This document shows positions 1 through 5,259 of a DNA stretch of 10,345 bases, piece after piece; positions within the stretch are counted from its first letter, which is position 1; every line of letters starts with the position of its first letter. Position numbers and translations under genes: made by a program. The notes under the pieces were generated by a model that saw only the letters and a program-made list of their open reading frames with translations, made no database searches and was not told the DNA's origin. Source of the DNA: Patescibacteria group bacterium (GTDB lineage Bacteria; Patescibacteriota; Minisyncoccia; Moranbacterales; UBA1568); NCBI GenBank assembly GCA_030916545.1, contig JAUPWI010000022.1:1-10345 (forward strand). Reading direction: 5' to 3'.

Positions 1-4
1 ACTC

Positions 5-30
5 TGCATACCTGGTATACAGGTGATGCA
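5..30. repeat. Imperfect inverted repeat upstream of the first promoter
   Basis: Arms at 5-14 and 20-30 can pair over ten base pairs (TGCATACCTG with CAGGT-G-ATGCA, one bulged G at 25) around a five-base GTATA loop. No T-run follows on the plus strand, so it does not look like a simple terminator for a gene to the left. It could be an operator, a transcript end-processing hairpin, or the tail of something outside the window. Confidence 0.45.
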
Positions 31-43
31 AAGGTGTTGAAAC

Positions 44-53
44 ATTACGTAAT
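44..53. promoter_or_regulatory. 10-bp perfect palindrome abutting the -35 box
   Basis: ATTACGTAAT reads identically on both strands and ends two bases before the -35 hexamer at 55. This is a plausible position for a dimeric regulator to bind. No regulator gene is in view, and a 10-bp palindrome could arise by chance. Confidence 0.3.
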
Positions 54-54
54 A

Positions 55-83
55 TTGACTTTAAAATATATACGTGCTATAAT
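55..83 (+). promoter_or_regulatory. Near-consensus sigma-70 promoter with extended -10
   Basis: TTGACT (55-60), a 17-base spacer and TATAAT (78-83) preceded by TGC form an extended -10 housekeeping-type promoter. Transcription should start near 90, leaving a leader of about 43 bases before the ATG at 133. It should drive the two small genes at 133 and 506 and stop at the terminator at 882-916. Confidence 0.85.
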
Positions 84-90
84 GTTCAGT

Positions 91-122
91 CCGATAAATT
101 TCTATCGGCACAGGCAAGGAGG
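91..122 (+). promoter_or_regulatory. 5'-terminal leader hairpin plus strong SD
   Basis: CCGATA (91-96) pairs with TATCGG (103-108) around a six-base loop, so the predicted transcript begins almost directly with a hairpin. AAGGAGG (116-122) follows, ten bases before the ATG at 133. A 5'-terminal hairpin commonly protects mRNA from 5'-end-dependent decay; that role here is inferred. The SD decides the start of the first gene. Confidence 0.55.
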
Positions 123-132
123 AAGGAAGGAA

Positions 133-465
133 ATGAGAATACGAGCATACCTCGGGTCTGATGTCCCGAGTGCAAATCCAATTCCAGGGTACCAGGGAAA
201 AGAACTGAAATACATCGACTGTTTTCGTCTCTTGAATATCTTTCCGAGACGTCAGCGGCAATTCTGGTGCCGGGTCACCTATGATCAGATTTTGACGTTA
301 GCACTGAATGCGGAGTCGGGAACCGATGAACATCAAGTTCTCAGTGAAAGCCGTATCAACGTGTTTTTCTCTGTCGCCGGACTATGGAAGGTGACCGTTA
401 CCTACAACTTTTGGTCCGGTTGGACAATCGAGGTTACTGATACCTGCGCGGCCCAAACCAACTAA
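133..465 (+). CDS. Hypothetical small protein, 110 aa
   Basis: I do not recognise the family. The frame is open back to 34, but the ATG at 133 is chosen because the AAGGAGG at 116-122 and the promoter at 55-83 lie inside the longer version. The protein has no signal peptide and no evident transmembrane segment. Residues about 38-55 are rich in Arg and aromatic residues. The C-terminal third looks like alternating beta strands, with a Trp-x-Val-x-Val-x-Tyr run and a following Trp. Cys residues near positions 30, 46 and 105 do not form a clear metal motif. It is the first gene of a two-gene transcript with the 113-aa gene at 506, which begins 40 bases after its stop. The promoter, SD and terminator strongly support a real gene; its function is unknown. 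Confidence 0.72.
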   Translation: MRIRAYLGSDVPSANPIPGYQGKELKYIDCFRLLNIFPRRQRQFWCRVTYDQILTLALNAESGTDEHQVLSESRINVFFSVAGLWKVTVTYNFWSGWTIEVTDTCAAQTN

Positions 466-505
466 TTGTGCAGCACAGCGGCTTCATTTGAAAAAGGAGA
501 AGCAA

Positions 506-847
506 ATGAAAGTGTACGACAAGGACGTCTTCGGAGATGTACAGTTACCCGAACCAGCGCCGCTCGACAAACCGGTCGATCCAGGACCGTTCGAGAATCG
601 CTGGTACTGCGGGGAAGATATGATCATTCCACGGGGGCACCGCTACTTTGAACAAGAGCGCGAGCTCGCAGAAGTGTGCCAGGTAGTCAGGCAACAAAAA
701 GCCGCCGGCAACAAAGGGCCACTCAGCCGGTGGCGCGTGAACCACTTTCGTGTCCGAGCATTCTGGGGCGTCCAAGTGAGATACAAGCTGTACAGGCGTC
801 AATGGGAGGTACTCACCATTGCCTGGGAATACGCCCGGCTCTGCTGA
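506..847 (+). CDS. Hypothetical small protein, 113 aa
   Basis: No family recognised. The frame opens with a TTG at 488, but the ATG at 506 is preferred because AAAGGAGA (493-500) sits five bases before it and would otherwise be coding. The N-terminal third is acidic and Pro-rich (residues about 13-30). The middle (about 45-70) is a charged helix, and the last 40 residues are basic and aromatic, with Phe-Trp-Gly-Val-x-Val-x-Tyr and a later Trp. That tail resembles the end of the preceding 110-aa protein, so the two may be distant paralogues or share a fold. No signal peptide or membrane segment is seen. It ends with TGA, 34 bases before a clear intrinsic terminator, and closes the two-gene transcript. 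Confidence 0.7.
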   Translation: MKVYDKDVFGDVQLPEPAPLDKPVDPGPFENRWYCGEDMIIPRGHRYFEQERELAEVCQVVRQQKAAGNKGPLSRWRVNHFRVRAFWGVQVRYKLYRRQWEVLTIAWEYARLC

Positions 848-881
848 ACAGAAGACCGCCAATGCCCTAACAAGGGCACAC

Positions 882-916
882 AAAACGCCCACCCCCCAGG
901 TGGTCGTTTTCTTTTT
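882..916 (+). terminator. Intrinsic terminator of the first small-gene unit
   Basis: Bases 882-893 (AAAACGCCCACC) pair with 899-910 (GGTGGTCGTTTT) with one C-T mismatch, leaving a five-base loop. The T-rich run TTTTCTTTTT (907-916) completes it. The A-run on the left arm could make it work in both directions. A small GCCC/GGGC hairpin (864-877) precedes it. Confidence 0.85.
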
Positions 917-936
917 ACCCCATTCAAAATCGACCA

Positions 937-945
937 TGCTATACT
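937..945 (+). promoter_or_regulatory. Extended -10 promoter candidate for the ASCH gene
   Basis: TGC-TATACT at 937-945 matches an extended -10. No good -35 hexamer lies at the expected distance, as that area is the T-run of the preceding terminator. Initiation near 952 would give a leader of under 20 bases before the ATG at 970, consistent with the absence of an SD there. Confidence 0.5.
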
Positions 946-969
946 GGTGCTGCACTGAAATAAACACCT

Positions 970-1308
970 ATGAAAACCCTCAAATTCACTCCACATCTCG
1001 CACAGCAGATACTCGCCGGAGAAAAAACATCCACATGGAGATTATTCGATGACAAAGATCTTCAAGAAGGCGATGAGATTGTCTTCCTAAACAAAGAAAC
1101 GAATGAGAAATTCGGAACGGCCATCGTCACCTCCCTACACCGGAAAACGCTCGGCTCTCTCGAGGAGGCAGACTGGATCGGACACGAGAGATTCTCCTCC
1201 GAAGAAGAGATGTATCAGACATTCCGAAAATACTATGGCGACCAGGTCAAACCGGATACAGAGGTCAAAATTCTCACATTCAGATTTACCATATGTAATA
1301 ATCTGTAA
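970..1308 (+). CDS. ASCH domain protein, 112 aa
   Basis: The whole protein is one ASCH domain. The hallmark Gly-x-Lys-x-x-Thr-x-Arg is present as G17, K19, T22 and R24, in the stretch AGEKTSTWRLF. It is followed by the Gly-Asp strand (G34-D35) that starts the beta-barrel, and a family-typical tail with an Glu-rich helix, Tyr-Tyr-Gly (88-90) and a closing beta strand. ASCH domains are RNA-binding-like folds; one characterised member, E. coli YqfB, hydrolyses N4-acetylcytidine. Whether this copy is an enzyme or an RNA binder cannot be told, although the Lys and Thr are kept. There is no SD before the ATG at 970, and the short leader suggests near-leaderless translation. Its stop lies 11 bases before the serine hydrolase gene, so the two are probably co-transcribed. 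Confidence 0.88.
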   Translation: MKTLKFTPHLAQQILAGEKTSTWRLFDDKDLQEGDEIVFLNKETNEKFGTAIVTSLHRKTLGSLEEADWIGHERFSSEEEMYQTFRKYYGDQVKPDTEVKILTFRFTICNNL

Positions 1309-1319
1309 CTTACCCACTT

Positions 1320-2687
1320 ATGCAAACTTCGACAAAAAATATCAGTGCCACGACCATAAAGAATGCTGCCAAAATTCTGGATGCCTGGCTGCCTCACAAA
1401 ATACAAAAGAGCCATATTCCCGGACTGTCGGTCGGTATTGTCTATAAAAACAAACTGGTCTACCAGAAGGGATTTGGTTGGGCTGACATGGAACGGAAGA
1501 AAAAAACACTTCCAGAGACAACTTACCGAATCGCCTCTATTTCAAAAACCTTTACTGCTGTGGCTATTCTCCAGCTCGTCGAATCCGGGAAACTCCAACT
1601 CGATGACACGGTGACACAATATCTTCCTTGGTTTCAGGCGAACAACAAGAAGATCCAAGCGAAAGATATTACCGTGCGACAGCTCCTCTCCCATTCTTCG
1701 GGCGTTTTCAGGGATGGCGTGACACCCCACTGGATCGATGACCATTTTCCGAATCACAAACAACTTCAAGCATCAGTGTCGAACAATATGCTGGTTTTCC
1801 AGCATTCGGTTGGATTCAAATACTCCAATTTCGGCTTTGCCCTGCTCGGAGAAATTATCCGAGAAATTTCGGGTGTAAGTTATAATGAATACATTTCGAA
1901 AAACATTCTAGACAAACTGGCCCTGAAAAATACGTTTCCAGATTTCTCAACCACGACCAAAAAGGAATTGTCCAACGGTTATGGCCGGATCATCCTCGAA
2001 CGTGAGAGGGAAGTTTTTGCTCATATCAAGACCCATGCCTATACTCCCGCTACAGGATTCATCTCCAATGTACCAGACTTGGCCAAATACTTACCCGCAC
2101 TGTTTTCCTCCAAGACCAGCAACACGATCCTTACTGAAGTATCAAAGCAAGAAATGATGAAGGGAGAATTTCCGATAAACGAAGAGGGAGAGCAGTACGG
2201 ACTCGGTGTACGCATAGAAGAAATCGAGAAGAGAAAAATTTTCGGCCATGGCGGAAGCTTCCCAGGATATTCAACAAAAATTTCATATGACAAGGAAAAT
2301 GAAATCGGCGTGATTGTTCTTTGCAACACGATAGACGCCAACGCTGCTCTTTTCAATAAGGGTATTTTTGAAACCATCTATAGACTTCATGCTCTTAAAA
2401 AACAAAGCAATAAAATAGAAATAAATAAGTACGAAGGTCTCTACAGATCGCGCTGGGGCGATAATGTGGTCCTGGGCATCAACGGTCAACTCATGGTTTT
2501 CGACCCATCGACGGATTCGCCACTCAAGTACAACTCCTCGCTACTATACTCAGGGAAAGGATTGTTTATCATCGAAACAAAAAATAATTTCTGGTTTCGC
2601 GGCGAACCAGCCCGATTCCTTTTTCAGGGACGAAGGAAGGCAACCACGATGATCTTGGGAACATGGCCGAACGAAAGGATAGAATAA
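1320..2687 (+). CDS. Serine hydrolase, beta-lactamase (class C/AmpH-like) family, 455 aa
   Basis: This is a penicillin-binding-protein/class C beta-lactamase fold hydrolase. The nucleophile motif Ser-x-x-Lys is S73-I-S-K76. The second motif Tyr-x-Asn is Y168-S-N170, and the third is H310-G-G312 in place of Lys-Thr-Gly. Supporting family blocks are LLSHSSG (122-128), PATGFISN (243-250) and YGLGVRI (293-299). Residues about 368-455 form a separate C-terminal beta-rich region starting Tyr-Glu-Gly-Leu-Tyr, as in many family members. No signal peptide or lipobox precedes the catalytic domain, so a cytoplasmic esterase or peptidase is more likely than a periplasmic cell-wall enzyme or antibiotic-resistance lactamase; the substrate is unknown. 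The ATG at 1320 lacks an SD. The 11-base gap to the ASCH gene implies one operon. Confidence 0.93.
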   Translation: MQTSTKNISATTIKNAAKILDAWLPHKIQKSHIPGLSVGIVYKNKLVYQKGFGWADMERKKKTLPETTYRIASISKTFTAVAILQLVESGKLQLDDTVTQYLPWFQANNKKIQAKDITVRQLLSHSSGVFRDGVTPHWIDDHFPNHKQLQASVSNNMLVFQHSVGFKYSNFGFALLGEIIREISGVSYNEYISKNILDKLALKNTFPDFSTTTKKELSNGYGRIILEREREVFAHIKTHAYTPATGFISNVPDLAKYLPALFSSKTSNTILTEVSKQEMMKGEFPINEEGEQYGLGVRIEEIEKRKIFGHGGSFPGYSTKISYDKENEIGVIVLCNTIDANAALFNKGIFETIYRLHALKKQSNKIEINKYEGLYRSRWGDNVVLGINGQLMVFDPSTDSPLKYNSSLLYSGKGLFIIETKNNFWFRGEPARFLFQGRRKATTMILGTWPNERIE

Positions 2688-2705
2688 GGCGTTATTAAGA
2701 ATGCC
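2688..2705 (+). terminator. Weak hairpin directly after the hydrolase stop
   Basis: GGCGTT (2688-2693) pairs with AATGCC (2700-2705), including one G-T pair, around a six-base loop. It begins right after the TAA. No T-run follows, so it is a poor intrinsic terminator and may instead protect the 3' end. The rest of 2706-2867 holds only the repeat and promoter listed separately. Confidence 0.3.
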
Positions 2706-2720
2706 TATCTACCTCTACGA

Positions 2721-2745
2721 CCGACGAACCGGAGACGAAACCGGT
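2721..2745 (+). repeat. Left copy of a 25-bp direct repeat (intergenic)
   Basis: This matches 3135-3159 at 23 of 25 positions in the same orientation; both differences are A here versus C there. It contains ACCGG and CCGGT arms around the loop AGACGAAA. Read on the minus strand it would encode TGFVSGSSVVEV, like the TGFVAGASAAED at the end of the flavoprotein. Weaker similarity continues on both sides, mostly as transitions on the left and with a one-base gap on the right. It therefore looks like a decayed second copy of that gene's 3' end. Confidence 0.7.
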
Positions 2746-2803
2746 CACCATTCATAAAGCAATTTTCCGCACTCAAATAATGGAGAAACGGTTCGTGTAT
2801 CCG

Positions 2804-2812
2804 TGGTATAGT
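2804..2812 (+). promoter_or_regulatory. Extended -10 promoter candidate for the small zinc-binding-like gene
   Basis: TGG-TATAGT at 2804-2812 fits an extended -10; no good -35 is seen. Initiation near 2819 gives a leader of about 49 bases. The leader carries a five-pair hairpin (CTTGG 2829-2833 with CCAAG 2841-2845), then the SD at 2856-2861. Confidence 0.5.
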
Positions 2813-2867
2813 AAAAAAGAAATACTGACTTGGCAGATTCCCAAGCATATCTTCAGAGGAGAATACC

Positions 2868-3062
2868 GTGTGTGCCGTTCTTTCACAAAGTCCAGAAACT
2901 ACCGAAGATGAAAAGTGCCCCAGATGTGGTACACCCTATGAGAACTACCGTGAATTTCGGATGCTCTTCGCTCAGTGTAATCCCGAGCAACATCGGTCGG
3001 CGCACCGGGCAGCCATCGACGCCTCCTCTTCGCGCCATCCCCGATCAGTCTCCAACAAATGA
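2868..3062 (+). CDS. Small putative zinc-binding protein, 64 aa, GTG start
   Basis: The start is GTG at 2868, set by GAGGAG (2856-2861) six bases upstream; no in-frame ATG gives a sensible alternative. Residues 17-46 hold C17-P-R-C20-G, then C37, H42 and H46, a Cys-x2-Cys-x16-Cys-x4-His-x3-His arrangement that could bind one zinc ion. The first 16 residues are polar, and the last 18 are Ser/Arg-rich and probably disordered. I do not recognise the family. The gene stands alone between its own promoter and leader hairpin and a terminator at 3090-3118, inside an interval bounded by 25-bp direct repeats. It converges on the flavoprotein gene. Its reality rests on the start signals and cysteine pattern, as the short length gives little coding evidence. 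Confidence 0.6.
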   Translation: MCAVLSQSPETTEDEKCPRCGTPYENYREFRMLFAQCNPEQHRSAHRAAIDASSSRHPRSVSNK

Positions 3063-3089
3063 GTCCGAACATGGACTCCCCTCCTTCCC

Positions 3090-3118
3090 AAGCGCAGCCC
3101 TCAACGGTCTGCGCTTTT
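3090..3118. terminator. Terminator between convergent genes
   Basis: AAGCGCAG (3090-3097) pairs perfectly with CTGCGCTT (3109-3116) over eight base pairs, ending in TTTT (3115-3118) on the plus strand. It serves the small gene at 2868 and touches the last base of the opposing flavoprotein stop codon. A further hairpin, GAGTCC/GGACTC (3061-3078), lies just upstream. On the minus strand there is no good T-run, so activity in that direction is less certain. Confidence 0.7.
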
Positions 3119-4374
3119 CAGTTGTCTTCCGCGGCCGACGCACCGGCGACGAAACCGGTGGTCCAACAAAGCTGCAGACTATATCCGCCAGACGGCCGAT
3201 CGATATTCAGGATATCTCCGACAAGATAGAGATTCGGATAAAGACGCGAACGCATGTATTTGCAGTCCACTTCCGAGAGGTCGACGCCGCCGCTCGTGAT
3301 GATGGCCTTATCGAGTCCGAGTAACCCAGTCACGGTCACACGCAAATCCTTCAAAAGCCGAACCAAAGAAGAACGTTCATCGCGAGTCAGGCTGTGCGCT
3401 GGCCTCTCTCCGTCAACATCAGATAGGTGAAGTAAAACCGGAACAAGAGCAGGAAGTACAAATCCTTCCAAAGCATTCTTCGTTTGTTTCTTATGCACAG
3501 CATCAAGCAAAACTTGGAGCTGCTTATCGAGTTCCCCGAGATTTACCTGAGGAAAAAGATCGATCGAGATAACGACTGGCCCATACTGTAGAAATTCAGC
3601 CACGCTCCGACTCATATTCAGTACCAATGGCCCGCTCAACCCAACATGTGTAAAAAGCATCTTGCCCTTCTGCGCTGGAAAAATTTTTCGATCATTCTGA
3701 AATGCGGTCAGTTTGGCTTCTGCGAAACTCACCCCAGCCACCAAAGCAACCCACGGTTCTGCTACCCGGAGCGGAACGAGGGCCGGACGAGGAGCGATTA
3801 CAGTATGACCAATCGCCTGGAGCCAACGGAATCCATCCCCTGTTGATCCAGTTTCTGGATGTGACTTGCCTCCCGTGGCAAGAACGAAGCTTCGTGCCTG
3901 TATATTATCACCATCCTTCAATCGAACGCCGTTCACCAATCCATCTGCAACCTCAATACCACTTACTTGGCTCCCAGTATGAATAGTCACATGACCCTCT
4001 CGCATATACCCGGCAAGCGCATCCCAGACTGACTGTGAGCTCTCACTCACTGGAAACACGCGTTTCTCTGCTTCTACTTTGGTCGGCATCCCATGCGCAT
4101 GGAAAAAATCGAGGGTATCCTGCACCCCGAATCGAGAAAATGGCGAAAACAAAAACTTGGCGGATTCACCGAATTTCGCCAAAAAGATATGCTGATCAAA
4201 TTCCGCATTCGTAATATTTGAACGACCACCACCAGTGATAAGGAGCTTGGCACCGAGCGCGGCATTCTTCTCGAGAAGCACCACCCGCGCACCGCCAGCT
4301 GCCGCCCGTCCCGCCGCCATCATCCCGGCCGGACCACCTCCAATGACTGCCACATCATACAAAATCTTTGTCAT
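3118..4374 (-). CDS. HI0933-family NAD(P)/FAD-dependent oxidoreductase (BaiN/RdsA-like), 418 aa
   Basis: This is a flavoprotein of the HI0933/BaiN family; members use FAD, but most have no proven substrate. The N-terminal FAD-binding Rossmann motif is GGGPAG (12-17), with the ribose-binding Glu at E35 after the second strand. The family block Gly-Gly-Gly-Arg-x-Asn-x-Thr-Asn is present at 48-56, with Ser where many members have Cys. ATGGKSHPETGSTGDGF lies in the middle of the protein. Near the C-terminus are ITSGGVDL and VGDILNIDRPSGGYSLQLCWTTGFVAG-type residues, the second FAD-binding segment (Asp replaces the common Glu in Gly-Glu). The ATG at 4374 is preferred over an upstream ATG at 4425 because the Rossmann strand starts only six residues later. 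No SD is seen. The last codons overlap the right direct repeat. Confidence 0.95.
   Translation of the reverse strand: MTKILYDVAVIGGGPAGMMAAGRAAAGGARVVLLEKNAALGAKLLITGGGRSNITNAEFDQHIFLAKFGESAKFLFSPFSRFGVQDTLDFFHAHGMPTKVEAEKRVFPVSESSQSVWDALAGYMREGHVTIHTGSQVSGIEVADGLVNGVRLKDGDNIQARSFVLATGGKSHPETGSTGDGFRWLQAIGHTVIAPRPALVPLRVAEPWVALVAGVSFAEAKLTAFQNDRKIFPAQKGKMLFTHVGLSGPLVLNMSRSVAEFLQYGPVVISIDLFPQVNLGELDKQLQVLLDAVHKKQTKNALEGFVLPALVPVLLHLSDVDGERPAHSLTRDERSSLVRLLKDLRVTVTGLLGLDKAIITSGGVDLSEVDCKYMRSRLYPNLYLVGDILNIDRPSGGYSLQLCWTTGFVAGASAAEDN
3135..3159 (+). repeat. Right copy of the 25-bp direct repeat, inside the flavoprotein 3' end
   Basis: This is the partner of 2721-2745 at 23/25 identity, same orientation, 414 bp away. 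Here it is functional coding sequence for the flavoprotein C-terminus (TGFVAGASA on the minus strand). The hairpin arms extend to CACCGG/CCGGTG (3141-3146 with 3155-3160). Confidence 0.7.
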
Positions 4375-4454
4375 ACTTACAGAATGAGGGAAATCAGGGT
4401 AAAATACCTTTACACAGTAGCACAAAAGTCAGATACGTCCATGGTAAGCCAAGA

Positions 4455-4460
4455 TATAAT
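4455..4460 (+). promoter_or_regulatory. Consensus -10 for the unknown/Ham1 operon
   Basis: TATAAT at 4455-4460 lies in the 104-base divergent gap between the flavoprotein start (4374, minus) and the ATG at 4479. No recognisable -35 sits 16-18 bases upstream. Initiation near 4467 would leave a leader of only about 12 bases, too short for an SD. I could not find a confident promoter for the flavoprotein on the other strand. Confidence 0.5.
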
Positions 4461-4478
4461 CCGTCACGAAGTATCTCT

Positions 4479-5255
4479 ATGAATTTCGAAAATCCAACCC
4501 CAGAAAAGAAAATCGAACAGCAAGCATCACGTTTCTCACTCAAAGAAATCCAGATAAAATTAACCGAGATTATCGGCCATGATCGCTATCAGGAGTTCGC
4601 TTCAGAAAAGACGACCGAAACCCATCCGGACACCTATGAAGTAATCGTTGTAGAGGAAAACGGTGATGAATCACTCTACACTTTTCAACAGGCCGGCACA
4701 GGAACCGAAACGACGCAGATCTCAGTCGGCTGCTACTCCGGAAAAGTCACTGCTGGTGAAGTATCCGGTGGGGAAATCCTCGCAGAATATAACAAGACCA
4801 CTCGAACATGGCGTTACTTCAAAAAAAATCCAATCACAGCCCAACCAATAATGGAGGCGACACCGCATCAAACTACCCACACAACCGAAGAACACATCCC
4901 AGCAGAGACACAGGAGCAAAGCTATCAGAACATGCTCGCAAAATTCAATGAGGCCGAGGCCGTATTCGGTACGATCAGCCTCGAAGAAACCCTCCGACGA
5001 GAAGAAGAAAACATAGAGTTAGCACTTGAAAGGAGAGCGGCGGCCCGACAGCACCTCACTGCCATCTACACGGAACTCGTACGACTAAACGATGATGCCT
5101 CATACCCCCCACAACTGAAACTCACGGTCTGGCACGCGAGCGGACACCTGACCGAAGAGCAATTCGATGAACTCAATCTTCGAAGAAAGAAACTTGCTAA
5201 TCTCCTCGGCGCTCTTAATAACGGGAAAATCCGACATGATTTGAACCCACTGTAG
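4479..5255 (+). CDS. Hypothetical protein with possible C-terminal SHOCT-like segment, 258 aa
   Basis: The family is not recognised. The frame is open from 4368, but the ATG at 4479 is used because TATAAT lies at 4455-4460, inside the longer version. Three regions are visible. Residues 1-45 are a charged helical start. Residues about 50-115 are beta-rich and Gly/Thr-rich, around VGCYSGKVTAGEVSGGEI. After a Thr/Pro/His-rich linker (about 117-147), residues 148-258 are strongly helical and Glu/Arg-rich, probably coiled coil. The end, around SGHLTEEQFDELNLRRKKLA, resembles the SHOCT pattern (short helical tails that mediate oligomerisation); this is inference from memory of the pattern. There are no membrane segments or signal peptide, so it is probably cytoplasmic. 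Only four bases separate its stop from the pyrophosphatase gene, so the two are likely translationally coupled. Confidence 0.8.
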   Translation: MNFENPTPEKKIEQQASRFSLKEIQIKLTEIIGHDRYQEFASEKTTETHPDTYEVIVVEENGDESLYTFQQAGTGTETTQISVGCYSGKVTAGEVSGGEILAEYNKTTRTWRYFKKNPITAQPIMEATPHQTTHTTEEHIPAETQEQSYQNMLAKFNEAEAVFGTISLEETLRREEENIELALERRAAARQHLTAIYTELVRLNDDASYPPQLKLTVWHASGHLTEEQFDELNLRRKKLANLLGALNNGKIRHDLNPL

Positions 5256-5259
5256 CAAT

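Noticed and set aside
34..132. 33-residue N-terminal extension of the first gene
   Set aside because: It would overlap the promoter, leader hairpin and SD; the ATG at 133 explains all signals.
545..967. 140-codon open frame on the minus strand opposite the 113-aa gene
   Set aside because: It runs through the terminator at 882-916 and has no SD, while the plus-strand gene has promoter, SD and terminator support.
1320..2687. Beta-lactam resistance gene
   Set aside because: The motifs fit the broad serine hydrolase/AmpH family; without a signal peptide, a resistance function is not supported.
2830..3324. 164-codon plus-strand frame overlapping the small zinc-binding-like gene and the flavoprotein 3' end
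   Set aside because: It reads through the 3090-3118 terminator into well-conserved antisense coding sequence and has no SD at its start.
4375..4425. 17-residue N-terminal extension of the flavoprotein
   Set aside because: The FAD-binding strand normally starts within about ten residues of the N-terminus, which fits the ATG at 4374.
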